Positions 34,830 to 44,041 of a DNA stretch of 64,000 bases are shown here, piece by piece. Position 1 is the first letter of the stretch. Every line of letters starts with the position of its first letter. This stretch comes from JBBROS01 sp965199595 (GTDB lineage Bacteria; Pseudomonadota; Alphaproteobacteria; Acetobacterales; Acetobacteraceae). The notes beneath the pieces are model-generated. The model ran no database searches. It was not told the origin of the DNA and saw nothing but the letters and a program-made list of their open reading frames with translations. A program made the position numbers and the translations under genes. The stretch is taken from positions 3,348,001 to 3,412,000 of the forward strand of contig OZ241182.1 of the NCBI GenBank assembly GCA_965199595.1, read 5' to 3'.

Positions 34830-36392
34830 TCAGGCCCGCCGCACCCCCCAGAACACCGGATAGGACGCCGCCACCACATCCGCCAGCCCATCCCGCATCG
34901 CCGTCGGCAGGAACCGCTGGCCCACGGGATAGAACGGCACCTCCTGGAAGGCCCGCAACTGCATGGCGTCGCAGATCGCCTTCTGCGCCGCCACGTCCGG
35001 CGCGTCGAACCACTGGTCGCGCAGCGCCTCCATCGGCGCGTCCGTGGGCCAGCCATACCAGCCGTCCAGCCCGTTGCCCCGCAGCGGCAGGTGGCTGGCC
35101 GGGTTCGCGACGGTCATGCCCTCATAGGTCGTGCAGAACATCGACCAGCCGCCCTTCTCCGGCACCTCCTTGCTGGCCCGGCGCTGTACCAGCGTGCCCC
35201 AGTCCATGCTCACATACTCGACGTTGATCCCGACCTTCACCATCAGCTCCCGCATCACCAGGCTGTAGGCCTGCTGGTCCGCATAGTCCGACGGCGACAT
35301 CAGCACCACGCGCTCGCCCTTGTAGCCGCTTTCGGCCACCAGCCGCTTGGTCAGCGCCAGGTCGCGCGGCCGGGTCAGCACCTCCATGCCGGCCGTGCTC
35401 GCCATCGGCAGCCCCGGCGTGAACACGCCCACCCCGGTGCGGAACAGGTCGGTCTCGTCGCCATAGGCGGCCTGCATGAACTCCGTCTGATCGATCCCGG
35501 TCAGCAGCGCCCGGCGCAGCTTCGGGTTGTCGAACGGCGGGTGCAGGTGGTTGATCGCCACCATCGCGATCGCCCCCACCCGGTCGTTGCGCAGCACCCG
35601 CACGCCCTTGGCCTTTCGCAACGTCGGCAGCAGGTCGAACAGCGGCTGCTCCACCCAGTCCACCTCGTTGGACTGCAGCGCCGCCGCCGCCGTCGCCTGG
35701 TCCGGCACGATGCGCCATTCCACCCGGTCGAAATGCACCACCTTGCCCCCGGCCGCGGCGTCCGGCTTCTCGCTGCGCGGCACATAGGCCTCGTTGCGCG
35801 CATAGACGGCCCGGCTGCCCGAGACCCACTCATCCGCCACGAAGCGGAACGGGCCGCTGCCGATGTATTCCCTGATCTGCTCGAACGCGCTGGTGCGCGC
35901 GATCCGCTCCGGCATCACGAAGCACCAGTCGGCCAGCGCGGTGGGCAGCAGGGCGTAGGGCCGGGTCATGCGGATCTCGAACACCTGGTCGCTGATCACC
36001 GGCATCGACTCGGTCTGCGCCAGCATCCGCTGCCCCAGCCCCCGCCGCTTCGCCCAGCGCTGGATGCTGGTGACGCAGTCGATGGACCGCACCGGCGTGC
36101 CATCGTGGAAGCGCAGCCCGTCGCGCAACTGGAACCGCCAGGTGCGGCCATCGTCGCGGACCTCGTGCGCCGCCACCATCTGCGGCTGCGGGTTCAGCGC
36201 GCCATCCACGGCATACAGCGTGTCCCAGATCATCAGCCCGTGGTTGCGGGCCAGCGTCGTGGTGGTCCACACCGGATCGGGGTTGTTGAGGTTGCCCTGC
36301 GGCACGAAGCGCAGCGTGCTCGCGGGCTGCGCGATCGCGGGGGTTGCCAGGGCCGATGCGGCCAACGTCAGGGCGGTTCGGCGTGTGATCAT
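34830..36392 (-). CDS. Peptide ABC transporter substrate-binding protein, copy 4 (DppA-like)
   Basis: A 520-residue family-5 binding protein with signal MITRRTALTLAASALATPAIAQ in which RR is present. Mature motifs are TLRFVPQGNLNNPDPVWTTT, FQLRDGLRFHDGTPVRS and INHLHPPFDNPKLRRALLTG. It is closely related to copies 1-3, but solitary: no permease or ATPase is near. It is divergent from an M20 dipeptidase with 45 bp between starts, which suggests delivery of a peptide that the dipeptidase then cleaves, using the dpp permease at 20.6-24.5 kb. ATG 36392 is preferred to TTG 36398. Confidence 0.93.
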   Translation of the reverse strand: MITRRTALTLAASALATPAIAQPASTLRFVPQGNLNNPDPVWTTTTLARNHGLMIWDTLYAVDGALNPQPQMVAAHEVRDDGRTWRFQLRDGLRFHDGTPVRSIDCVTSIQRWAKRRGLGQRMLAQTESMPVISDQVFEIRMTRPYALLPTALADWCFVMPERIARTSAFEQIREYIGSGPFRFVADEWVSGSRAVYARNEAYVPRSEKPDAAAGGKVVHFDRVEWRIVPDQATAAAALQSNEVDWVEQPLFDLLPTLRKAKGVRVLRNDRVGAIAMVAINHLHPPFDNPKLRRALLTGIDQTEFMQAAYGDETDLFRTGVGVFTPGLPMASTAGMEVLTRPRDLALTKRLVAESGYKGERVVLMSPSDYADQQAYSLVMRELMVKVGINVEYVSMDWGTLVQRRASKEVPEKGGWSMFCTTYEGMTVANPASHLPLRGNGLDGWYGWPTDAPMEALRDQWFDAPDVAAQKAICDAMQLRAFQEVPFYPVGQRFLPTAMRDGLADVVAASYPVFWGVRRA

Positions 36393-36437
36393 GCCCAAAC
36401 GCTAGCGCGCGCCCCGCGAAGTTGATACCGCTTACTC

Positions 36438-37832
36438 ATGCAAACTCCCGACGTGCTCCTTCACATCGATGCCAACCTCGACCCGGCCCGCGAACGCTGG
36501 TTCGAGTTCCTCCGCATCCCCAGCGTCTCCGCCCAGCCGGTGCATGCCGCGGACTGCACCCGCGCCGCCGAATGGGTGCGCGACCAGCTGACCGCGATGG
36601 GGTTCGAGGCCGCCGTGCGCCCCACCGCCGGGCACCCCGTCGTTCTGGGCCACCATCCCGGGCCGGGTCCGGATGCGCCGCACGTGCTGTTCTACGGCCA
36701 TTACGACGTGCAGCCCGCGGACCCGCTGGAGCTCTGGACCGCCGACCCCTTCGACCCCAAGCTGACCGATGGCCCGCACGGCCCCCGCGTGGTGGCGCGT
36801 GGCGCGGTGGACGACAAGGGCCAGGTGATGACCTGGTTGGAGGCCATGCGCGCCTGGCACGCCACCACCGGCACCCTGCCGGTGCGCGTGACGGTGCTGG
36901 TGGAGGGCGAGGAGGAGGTCGGCAGCCCCAACCTCGAACCCTTCCTGCTGGAACAGCGCGCGGCACTGGCGGCGGATGTCGCGGTCATCAGCGACACCGG
37001 CATGTGGAACATCGACACCCCGGCGCTGACCACGCGGCTGCGCGGCATGGTCTATGCCCAGATCAACCTGCGCGCCGCGGACAAGGACCTGCATTCCGGC
37101 ATGTTCGGCGGCTCCGCGCTGAACCCGATCAACGCGCTCACCCGCATCCTGGGAGACCTGCATGATGCGGAAGGCCGCATCCAGCTGCCGGGCTTCTATG
37201 ACGGCATCCCGGTGATCTCGAACTCGCTGGCCGCGGAATGGGCCGGGCTGAACTTCGACGAGGCGGCCTTCCTCGGCGGCGTCGGCCTGAAAACCCCCAT
37301 CGGCGAGCAGGGCTACCCGGCCTTGCAGCGCCTCTGGGGCCGGCCCACGGCGGATATCAATGGCATCTGGGGCGGCTACCAGGGTGCCGGGTCGAAGACG
37401 GTGATCGCGTCCGAGGCCGGGGCCAAGGTCTCCTTCCGCCTCGTTCCCGGCCAGAACCCGGCCAATATCGTCGAAGCCCTGCACGCCTTCGTCGACGCCC
37501 GCAAGCCGGCCGATGCGCAGGTCGAGATCCAGGTGTTCAGCACCGCCCCCGGCGTCGCGATCCCCGATGAGAGCCGCTACGTGCAGCTGGCCCGCACCGC
37601 GCTGGCCGAGGAATACGGCCGCCCCGCCGTGCTGATCGGCTGCGGCGGCAGCATCCCGGTGGTGGAGAGCATGCACCGCCTGCTGGGCCTCGACAGCCTG
37701 CTGATGGGATTTGGCCTCGACGACGACCAGGTGCATTCGCCGAACGAGAAGTTCGAGCTGCGGTGTTTCCACCAGGGCATCCGGGCGCATGCGCGGCTGC
37801 TGGGGGCCTTGGGGGAACGGTCGGTTCGCTGA
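36438..37832 (+). CDS. M20-family dipeptidase
   Basis: A 464-residue co-catalytic zinc peptidase. Active-site motifs are VLFYGHYDVQPADP (first His/Asp ligands) near residue 77, GAVDDKGQVMTWLEA near 127, EGEEEVGSPNLEPFL near 154 (catalytic and ligand Glu), and the dimerisation domain in ~200-370. The last ligand His is in DDQVHSPNEKFEL near the C-terminus. It resembles the carnosinase/CNDP-like and PepV groups that hydrolyse dipeptides in the cytoplasm. It faces a peptide-binding protein gene. Confidence 0.94.
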   Translation: MQTPDVLLHIDANLDPARERWFEFLRIPSVSAQPVHAADCTRAAEWVRDQLTAMGFEAAVRPTAGHPVVLGHHPGPGPDAPHVLFYGHYDVQPADPLELWTADPFDPKLTDGPHGPRVVARGAVDDKGQVMTWLEAMRAWHATTGTLPVRVTVLVEGEEEVGSPNLEPFLLEQRAALAADVAVISDTGMWNIDTPALTTRLRGMVYAQINLRAADKDLHSGMFGGSALNPINALTRILGDLHDAEGRIQLPGFYDGIPVISNSLAAEWAGLNFDEAAFLGGVGLKTPIGEQGYPALQRLWGRPTADINGIWGGYQGAGSKTVIASEAGAKVSFRLVPGQNPANIVEALHAFVDARKPADAQVEIQVFSTAPGVAIPDESRYVQLARTALAEEYGRPAVLIGCGGSIPVVESMHRLLGLDSLLMGFGLDDDQVHSPNEKFELRCFHQGIRAHARLLGALGERSVR

Positions 37833-37938
37833 GCCTGTATCTGACGGTCGCGGCATTGGCTGCCAATCCGCACGGAATGTCCGCGCCTGATCCGAAGACG
37901 GCAGCGGGCCATGTGCGTCCAGCCGTAGAGACAAGGTG

Positions 37939-38289
37939 ATGGCCGGTCGGAATGGTACCACGCTGCGGCAGCTTCTGTTCTGGCCATGCGTCGTCGCAGG
38001 GCTGATCGCCGTTGCCGGGCTGCTTGCGCTGGGCTTGCCCGGCGCCTTGGTCCTCGAGTCGGCGCTGCCGATGGTCCACCTGCTCACTTCTCGCGAACTC
38101 GGCCCGGATCAGGCCTGGCCGGTCGCGATCGGCATAAGTATTCTCGGCCCCTTCGCTCTGGTCCCGGCCTACCTGGTGATGGCCAGGGTTACGCCGTCCC
38201 GGTCTGCACGCTTGCTGGGCACGACGGCCATCACCTTCGTGGCAGAAATGCTGGGCAGCGTCGTGGCAGTCTTGCTCGCGGGCGCTTAG
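37939..38289 (+). CDS. Small membrane protein of unknown function
   Basis: About 116 residues with three hydrophobic segments near 10-33, 56-77 and 90-114, and short basic loops. The start is GTG 37936 or ATG 37939; AAGG lies very close. No family is recognised. It sits between the dipeptidase gene and a transposase remnant, so it may be a mobile-element passenger or a local orphan. Confidence 0.55.
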   Translation: MAGRNGTTLRQLLFWPCVVAGLIAVAGLLALGLPGALVLESALPMVHLLTSRELGPDQAWPVAIGISILGPFALVPAYLVMARVTPSRSARLLGTTAITFVAEMLGSVVAVLLAGA

Positions 38290-38342
38290 GTGTTCAGTTC
38301 CGGGAGGTGATGGTGCAGGCTTAGCCCTGACCCGTCAGCAGC

Positions 38343-38519
38343 CTGTGGCAGGGCGGAAAAGCGAAGCGCGCAGGGCGTCATCGCTGGATCCTGGAACGCA
38401 CCCGTCCCTGCATGGCCCGGCTGAGCCGCTTCGGCGTGCGCCACGAGCGGCGCGACACTACGCGCATGGTCGTGGCTCTGCTCGGCTGCATGAACCAGAT
38501 CAGGCGGCTCCGTCAGCTA
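38343..38519 (+). pseudogene. Remnant of an IS5-type transposase C-terminus
   Basis: A reading frame, open only from 38331, encodes GRHRWILERTRPCMARLSRF then GVRHERRDTT and LLGCMNQIRRL. This matches the pattern RHRWxxERTxxWxxRxRRxxVRYERR at the end of IS5-type DDE transposases, including the catalytic Glu in (V/I)ERT. No start codon, N-terminal domain or terminal inverted repeats are seen, so it is a fragment left by an old insertion between two operons. Confidence 0.5.
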
Positions 38520-38777
38520 TCCCAAAGCCGCCGCAATCGCCTCCCACTCCGCCGTCAGCGCCCCTGTCGCCACCGGCCGACCAGCCTGCCCATACCAATA
38601 CCGCGCATTCTCCAAGTCACCCTCGACCCGGTGCAGATACGCATGCACCCATGCAGCATCGCGCCCGTCATCCGACTGCGCCGCCTCGTGCGCCTTCTCC
38701 CACTCGTCGCGCGCGGCCCACCACAGGGCGGCGCGGGGAGCATCGTCCGGCGGGGCCGGCAAATCGCGCAGGCTCAT
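38517..38777 (-). CDS. Small conserved hypothetical protein
   Basis: An 86-residue soluble protein, rich in Trp and Asp, with WVHAYLHRVEGDLENARYWY then GRPV and EWEAIAAALG at the end. I recognise this as the pattern of a small uncharacterised family in Proteobacteria, often encoded with metabolic genes. The ATG overlaps the stop of the E1/transketolase-like gene (ATGA), so it is the last gene of the malonyl-CoA decarboxylase operon. The function is unknown. Confidence 0.8.
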   Translation of the reverse strand: MSLRDLPAPPDDAPRAALWWAARDEWEKAHEAAQSDDGRDAAWVHAYLHRVEGDLENARYWYGQAGRPVATGALTAEWEAIAAALG

Positions 38778-41140
38778 CCCAGCAGCGCCTGGGCGCAGGC
38801 GTCCAGGATGGCGTCGGTGTCCACGCCATACTCGCGATACAGGTCCGGCAGATCGCCGCTTTGCCCGAAATGGTCAGGGCCCAGCGGCACCACGCGCTGC
38901 CCGCGCACCGCGCCCAGCCAGCTATGCGCGGCCGGATGCCCGTCCAGCACCGTCACCAGCGCCGCACCCGGGGCCAGCGGCGCCAGCAGCGTCTCGATGT
39001 GCGACGGCATCGGCGTGCCGGCCCGGCGCGCGCGGTTCGCGTCCAGCCAGCCCGCGTGCAGCCGGTCCGGGCTCGTCACCGCCAGCAGCCCGGCGCCCGG
39101 CACCTCGGCCTGCAGCTCGGCGAACGCCGCCTCCGCTTCCGGCGCGATCGGTCCCTGATAGGCGATGGCGATCGGCGCGCCCGCGGCGGGCGGCACCACC
39201 CAGTGCCCGCCGGCGATCACGGCGGCCGGGTCGAGCACGCGGTCGGGCTGCTGCAACTGCCGGGTCGAGAGACGCAGCCAGACGGCGGAGCCCTGCGGCG
39301 CCTGCATGTGCACGAAGGCGTGGCGCAGCAGGATCGCCAGCTCATCCACATAGGTCGGCTCGTAGGAGGCCAACCGGTCCGCCGCCATGCCGATCAGCGG
39401 GGTGTTGATGCTCTGGTGCTGCCCGCCCTCCGGCGCCAGCGTGATGCCGCTGGGCGTGGAGACCAGCAGAAACCGGGCATCCTGGTAGCAGGCGTAGATC
39501 AGCGCATCGAGGCCGCGATTGACGAACGGATCATAGACCGTCCCGATCGGCAGCAGCCGCGCCCCGGTCAGCCCGGTCTGCAGCCCGGCGGCGGCCAGGA
39601 GGAGAAACAGGTTCTGCTCCGCAATCCCAAGCTCGATGTGCTGGCCCGTCGGCGACATGCCCCAGCGTTGCGCGCTCGCCAGCTTGGCATCGCGGAACAC
39701 GTCGTTGCGGGTATGCCGGTCGAACACGCCGCGGCGGTTCACCCAGGCGCCGAGGTTGGTGGAAACCGTCACGTCCGGGCTGGTGGTGACGATGTGTTTG
39801 GCAAGCTCGGTGCAAGCGCCCTGCCCCCGCCCGATCTCGGCCAGCATGTCGCCGAACCCGGCCTGCGTGCTCACCTTCCGGCCCACTACAGCCGGGCCCG
39901 GCAGCACCGGCGGGATCTCCACCGCGGCAGCCTCCAGCCGGCGGCCCTGCGGCGTCAACGGCGTGGCGAACGGCGCATCCTCGATCACCGCCTGGAACGC
40001 GGCCTCGTCGAGGTCGAGTCCCTCCGCCACGTCCCATTCATGGCCGGGCCGGATGCGCATGGCAGCCCGGAACCCCTCCATCTGCTCGCGGGTCATCAGG
40101 CCGGAGTGGTTGTCCTTGTGCCCGGCGAACGGCAGGCCCATCCCCTTCACGGTATAGGCGATGAAGCATGTCGGCTGATCGCCGGCCGCATCCGCCGCCC
40201 GGAAGCTCTCGATCAGGTAATCGACGTCATGCCCGCCCAGGTTGGTCATCAACCCCGCCAGCTCGTCATCGGTCAGCGGGTCGATGATGGCCCGCACCCC
40301 GGCTTCCCGCCCCAGATCGGCCAGCAGCGCCTGGCGCCAGGCCGCACCGCCCTGGAAGGTGATGGCGGAGTACAGGCTGTTCGGGCAGTCATCGATCCAC
40401 CGCCGCAGCGCCTCGCCGCCCTCCCGCTCGAAGGCCGCCTGCAGCTTGCGGCCGTATTTCAGGGTGACGACATTCCAGCCCATGTCCTGGAACAGGCCCT
40501 CGATGCGGCCGAACAGCCGGTCCGGCACCACGCTGTCCAGGCTTTGCCGGTTGTAGTCGATGATCCACCACACGTTGCGGACATCGTGCTTCCAGCCCTC
40601 CAGCAGGGCCTCGTAGATGTTGCCCTCGTCCAGTTCGGCATCCCCGGCGATCGCCACCTGGCGCCCCACCGGCAGCCCGGCATCCAGTCCATGCAGCCGC
40701 ACGTAGTCCTGCATCAGCGCGGCGAAGCTGGTCAGCGCCACGCCCAGGCCCACGGACCCCGTGCTGAAATCGACCTCGGCGCCATCCTTGGTGCGGCTCG
40801 GGTAGCTCTGCACCCCGCCCATCTGCCGCAGCCCGGCCATCAGCTCCGGCGTCTGCCGCCCGAACAGGCGATTGATCGAGTGGAACACCGGACCCGCATG
40901 CGGCTTCACCGCCACCCGGTCCTCGGGCCGCAGGATCTCGAAATACAGTGCCGTCATGATGCTGATGACACTGGCGCAGCTCGCCTGGTGCCCGCCCACC
41001 TTCAGCCCGTCCCGGCTGGGCCGCACGTGGTTCGCGTTGTGGATCATCCAGGCGGAGAGCCACAGCAGCTTCCGCTCGACCTGGTGCAGCGCCGCGAGCC
41101 GCGCGGCCGGCAGCTGCGCCGGGATGAACGGGGCGTTCAA
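38774..41140 (-). CDS. Pyruvate dehydrogenase E1/transketolase-like enzyme
   Basis: A 788-residue thiamine-diphosphate enzyme related to the homodimeric E1 of pyruvate dehydrogenase (AceE, ~885 residues) but about 100 residues shorter. The N-terminal ThDP domain has GDAELDEGNIYEALLEGWKH then NRQSLDSVVP near residues 168-205 (GDG-N motif equivalent). The pyrimidine domain has IELGIAEQNLFLLLAAAGL near 510 (the conserved Glu), and the transketolase C-domain follows. It starts at TTG 41140 in a TTGA overlap with the decarboxylase stop. No E2 or E3 gene is near, so the acyl acceptor is uncertain; it may act as a transketolase or 2-oxoacid decarboxylase. Confidence 0.85.
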   Translation of the reverse strand: MNAPFIPAQLPAARLAALHQVERKLLWLSAWMIHNANHVRPSRDGLKVGGHQASCASVISIMTALYFEILRPEDRVAVKPHAGPVFHSINRLFGRQTPELMAGLRQMGGVQSYPSRTKDGAEVDFSTGSVGLGVALTSFAALMQDYVRLHGLDAGLPVGRQVAIAGDAELDEGNIYEALLEGWKHDVRNVWWIIDYNRQSLDSVVPDRLFGRIEGLFQDMGWNVVTLKYGRKLQAAFEREGGEALRRWIDDCPNSLYSAITFQGGAAWRQALLADLGREAGVRAIIDPLTDDELAGLMTNLGGHDVDYLIESFRAADAAGDQPTCFIAYTVKGMGLPFAGHKDNHSGLMTREQMEGFRAAMRIRPGHEWDVAEGLDLDEAAFQAVIEDAPFATPLTPQGRRLEAAAVEIPPVLPGPAVVGRKVSTQAGFGDMLAEIGRGQGACTELAKHIVTTSPDVTVSTNLGAWVNRRGVFDRHTRNDVFRDAKLASAQRWGMSPTGQHIELGIAEQNLFLLLAAAGLQTGLTGARLLPIGTVYDPFVNRGLDALIYACYQDARFLLVSTPSGITLAPEGGQHQSINTPLIGMAADRLASYEPTYVDELAILLRHAFVHMQAPQGSAVWLRLSTRQLQQPDRVLDPAAVIAGGHWVVPPAAGAPIAIAYQGPIAPEAEAAFAELQAEVPGAGLLAVTSPDRLHAGWLDANRARRAGTPMPSHIETLLAPLAPGAALVTVLDGHPAAHSWLGAVRGQRVVPLGPDHFGQSGDLPDLYREYGVDTDAILDACAQALLG

Positions 41141-42537
41141 GACCAGCCCCGCGCCAGCTTGCGCACCAGCGTGCTGGCGTTGCGCTTGCCCTCGCCGGCG
41201 TAATCCTCGTGATAGTCCTCGATCTTGGCGGGGTCGTAGAGGTAGTTGACCATCAGGGTGGCACTCTCCTTGCCGCCCTTCTCCGACGTGTCGGCCAAGG
41301 CCATCAACCGCTCCACCCGCGCCCCGTTCGACAGGTGGAAGTGCGCGACGGGATCGATCGCCCGCGTGCCCCGGCTTTCCACCAGCAGGTAGCGTGCCGC
41401 CAGCCGCACCAGCACCGGTTCGGCGGCGCGCAGCATGGCGGTGTCGCGGAACCAGCCGCGCCGCGCCAGGATGGCGGCGAGGGCCGCGGTGCCGTTCTCC
41501 GGCGCCGCCTCGGCCGCCGGGGCGGCGGTGCGCAGGCTGCTCGACTCCTCGTCGCTCAGCAGCTTCGGGTCGTTCTCCCGCAACTTGCCATCCAGCCAGC
41601 GGCGGAACCCCGGCAGCGGCGAGAGGGTCGCGAAGCTCTTGATGTTGCGGAACTCCGCCCCCAGCAGCTCGACCACGCGCTTGATCAGGAAGTTGCCGAA
41701 GCTGATGCCCGCCAGCCCCTTCTGGCAGTTGCTGATGGAATAGAAGATCGCGGTGTCCGCCGCCTTCGGGTCCAGCAGCGGCGCCTTCTTGTCCAGCAGC
41801 CGCTGCACGCTGTCCGCCAGCCCCTTCACCAGCGCCACCTCGACGAAGATGAGCGGCTCGTTGGGCATCCGGTGATGGAACAGCGCATAGCAGCGCCGAT
41901 CGCTGTCCAGCCGGTTCTTGAGGTCGCTCCAGGAGCGGATCTCGTGCACCGCCTCATACCCCACCAGCCGCTCCAGCAGGATGGCCGGGCTGTGCCAGTC
42001 GATGCGCTGCAGCTCCAGGAAGCCCACGTCGAACCAGGCGGCCAGCAGCAGGCGCAGGTCGCTCTCCAGCGCGTTCAGCCAGGGGTCGCTGCCCTTCAGC
42101 GCCAGCATGGTGGCGCGCAGGTCCACCAGGAACTTCATGCCGTCCGGGATGGTGGTGAACTGCGTCAGCAGCCGCACCCGCGGCGGCTCCAGCGCGCGGC
42201 GCAGCGCCACCTGGGCCACGGCGCGCTCGGCCGGGCCTTCCGCGGCCTGCACGGCGGCATAGGCGCGGTCGGTCTCGCCGGGGTCGCTGTCGAAGGCCGC
42301 GAGGTCCAGCAGGAAGGCCCGGCGCCCGGCATCATCCAGTCCCAGATAGGTCTGCGCCAGCTTGGCCGCGCGGTTGCGGGCGCTCACCTCGCCGCCCCGC
42401 GCGTCCAGGCAGGCGCGCATCTGGCCGGCGATGCTGTCGGTCTCGTCGCTCACGGTGGAGGCCATTTCGCGCCATACCGTCGTCAGGCGGCGGAGGGCAC
42501 GGTCGAACAGGCCAATCTGGGCGGCGGTGTCGCTCAT
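41137..42537 (-). CDS. Malonyl-CoA decarboxylase
   Basis: A 466-residue enzyme converting malonyl-CoA to acetyl-CoA and CO2. A helical N-terminal domain (1-~160) precedes the GNAT-like catalytic domain, which has HHRMPNEPLIFVEVAL near residue 223, the catalytic Ser region FYSISNCQKGLAGISFGNFL near 270, and the catalytic His in VAHFHLSNGARVERLM near 405. The length matches bacterial MCD. It is first in an operon with the E1-like and small hypothetical genes. Bacterial MCD is more often found with malonyl-CoA synthetase and a dicarboxylate carrier, neither of which is here. Confidence 0.95.
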   Translation of the reverse strand: MSDTAAQIGLFDRALRRLTTVWREMASTVSDETDSIAGQMRACLDARGGEVSARNRAAKLAQTYLGLDDAGRRAFLLDLAAFDSDPGETDRAYAAVQAAEGPAERAVAQVALRRALEPPRVRLLTQFTTIPDGMKFLVDLRATMLALKGSDPWLNALESDLRLLLAAWFDVGFLELQRIDWHSPAILLERLVGYEAVHEIRSWSDLKNRLDSDRRCYALFHHRMPNEPLIFVEVALVKGLADSVQRLLDKKAPLLDPKAADTAIFYSISNCQKGLAGISFGNFLIKRVVELLGAEFRNIKSFATLSPLPGFRRWLDGKLRENDPKLLSDEESSSLRTAAPAAEAAPENGTAALAAILARRGWFRDTAMLRAAEPVLVRLAARYLLVESRGTRAIDPVAHFHLSNGARVERLMALADTSEKGGKESATLMVNYLYDPAKIEDYHEDYAGEGKRNASTLVRKLARGWS

Positions 42538-42564
42538 GGGCTCATCTCTCCGGAAGCATGCGGA

Positions 42565-44013
42565 CTATAGCGCAGACTGCGCCGGTTGCGATCCTCGTGC
42601 GAGTGAATGCAGCGCGTCGACCAGGTCTTCCGCGATCAGCCCCGGTCCCGCCAGCCCGCCCGCCGCGCCATGCCGGTGCACGGCGGCGCAGGCGGCCTCC
42701 CACGCCGGCATGCCCTGTGCCAGATACGAGGCCACCAGCCCGGCCAGCACGTCGCCGGACCCGGCGGTCGCAAGCCAGGGCGGCGCGTTGTCGTTGATGG
42801 CGGCGCGGCCATCCGGCGCGGCGATCACCGTGTCCGCCCCCTTCAGCACCACGACGCACCCGAGGCGCGCCGCCGCCGCCCGCGCCGCCGCCAGCTTGTC
42901 GTCACCCACCGGCCCGAACAGCCTGGCGAACTCGCCTTCGTGCGGCGTGATCACGCTGCAGCCGCGCAGCCGCTCCGGTGACCCGGCACAGACCCCGAGC
43001 GCATCCGCATCCGCCACCACCAGCCGCCCCGCCGCGAGCAGCACCGGCAGCGCCGCCCGCGCCGCCTCCTGCCCCAGGCCCGGTCCGCACAACCAGGCTC
43101 GCCGCCGCGCATCCTCCAGCAGCGACGCAAGTGACGCGTCGGACACGATCACGCCGGGGTCGCCCGCCCGATACAGGTCACCCGCGCCGCCCGCCGCGCC
43201 CCCGGTCGCAATCGTCACCAGCCCGGCCCCGCCACGCCGGGCCGCGGCCGCGGCCAGCCGCGCGGCCCCGGTCATGGCAGCGCCGCCCAGCACGGTGACA
43301 TGGCCGCGGGTGTATTTGTGCGACCCGTGTTCCAGCGACGGCAGCGCCCAGAGCGCCGGGGTGTTGCGCCAGGTGCGGACGGGCCCGAGCGCGCCCGGGG
43401 GCATGCCGATATCGGCCAGCACCAGCGCGCCGCACAGATCGCGCCCCGGCAGCAGCAGATGCCCCGGCTTCCGCGCGGCGAACGTCACCGTGGCCCGCGC
43501 CGCCCGCACCCGGCCGCGCGCCTGGCCGGTGGCGCCATCCACGCCGCTCGGCACATCCACCGCCAGCACCTGGTGCGCCGCCGCCAGCACGTCGGCCACC
43601 GCTTCCGGCACCGCATCCCGCAGCCCGGCACCGAACACCGCGTCGATCACCAGCGCCGCCCGCCGGGCCTCCGCCGCCTCGAACCCCACCACCGGCCCGC
43701 GCCAGGCCGCGCGCATGGCCGCCGCGTCGGAGCCGGGGCGGGGCTCACCCCAGGCGGCCACCGCCACCGGCCAGCCCCGCTGCGCCAGCAGCCGCGCCAC
43801 GGCCCAGCCGTCGCCGCCATTGCCGCCGGGTCCGCACAGCACCAGCGTGCGCGCCGGACCCATCCGGCGGGCGGCCCGCGCCACCGCCGTGGCAGCCGCC
43901 TCCATGAGGGCCAGGCCGGAGCGGCCCAGGGCGGGCGCGCGCTGGTCCGCCGCGGCCATCTCCGCGGGCGTGGGCAGGGGTTCGGGCTGGCAGGCGGGAG
44001 CAGCTCGGTGCAT
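42565..44013 (-). CDS. nnr: Bifunctional NAD(P)H-hydrate epimerase / ADP-dependent dehydratase
   Basis: A 482-residue metabolite-repair enzyme that rescues hydrated NAD(P)H. The N-terminal YjeF domain (1-~200) has LVLCGPGGNGGDGWAVAR near residue 57 and VIDAVFGAGL near 118. The C-terminal ribokinase-like carbohydrate kinase domain has HKYTRGHVTVLGGA near 232, VITPHEGEFARLFG, and the catalytic LATAGSGDVLAGLVASYLAQ near 425. The ATG at 44013 is 28 bp from the divergent ParA-like start, so the promoters overlap. Confidence 0.93.
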   Translation of the reverse strand: MHRAAPACQPEPLPTPAEMAAADQRAPALGRSGLALMEAAATAVARAARRMGPARTLVLCGPGGNGGDGWAVARLLAQRGWPVAVAAWGEPRPGSDAAAMRAAWRGPVVGFEAAEARRAALVIDAVFGAGLRDAVPEAVADVLAAAHQVLAVDVPSGVDGATGQARGRVRAARATVTFAARKPGHLLLPGRDLCGALVLADIGMPPGALGPVRTWRNTPALWALPSLEHGSHKYTRGHVTVLGGAAMTGAARLAAAAARRGGAGLVTIATGGAAGGAGDLYRAGDPGVIVSDASLASLLEDARRRAWLCGPGLGQEAARAALPVLLAAGRLVVADADALGVCAGSPERLRGCSVITPHEGEFARLFGPVGDDKLAAARAAAARLGCVVVLKGADTVIAAPDGRAAINDNAPPWLATAGSGDVLAGLVASYLAQGMPAWEAACAAVHRHGAAGGLAGPGLIAEDLVDALHSLARGSQPAQSAL

Positions 44014-44041
44014 CCTGATCCCAATGGCTGGGGGTTTGGCG

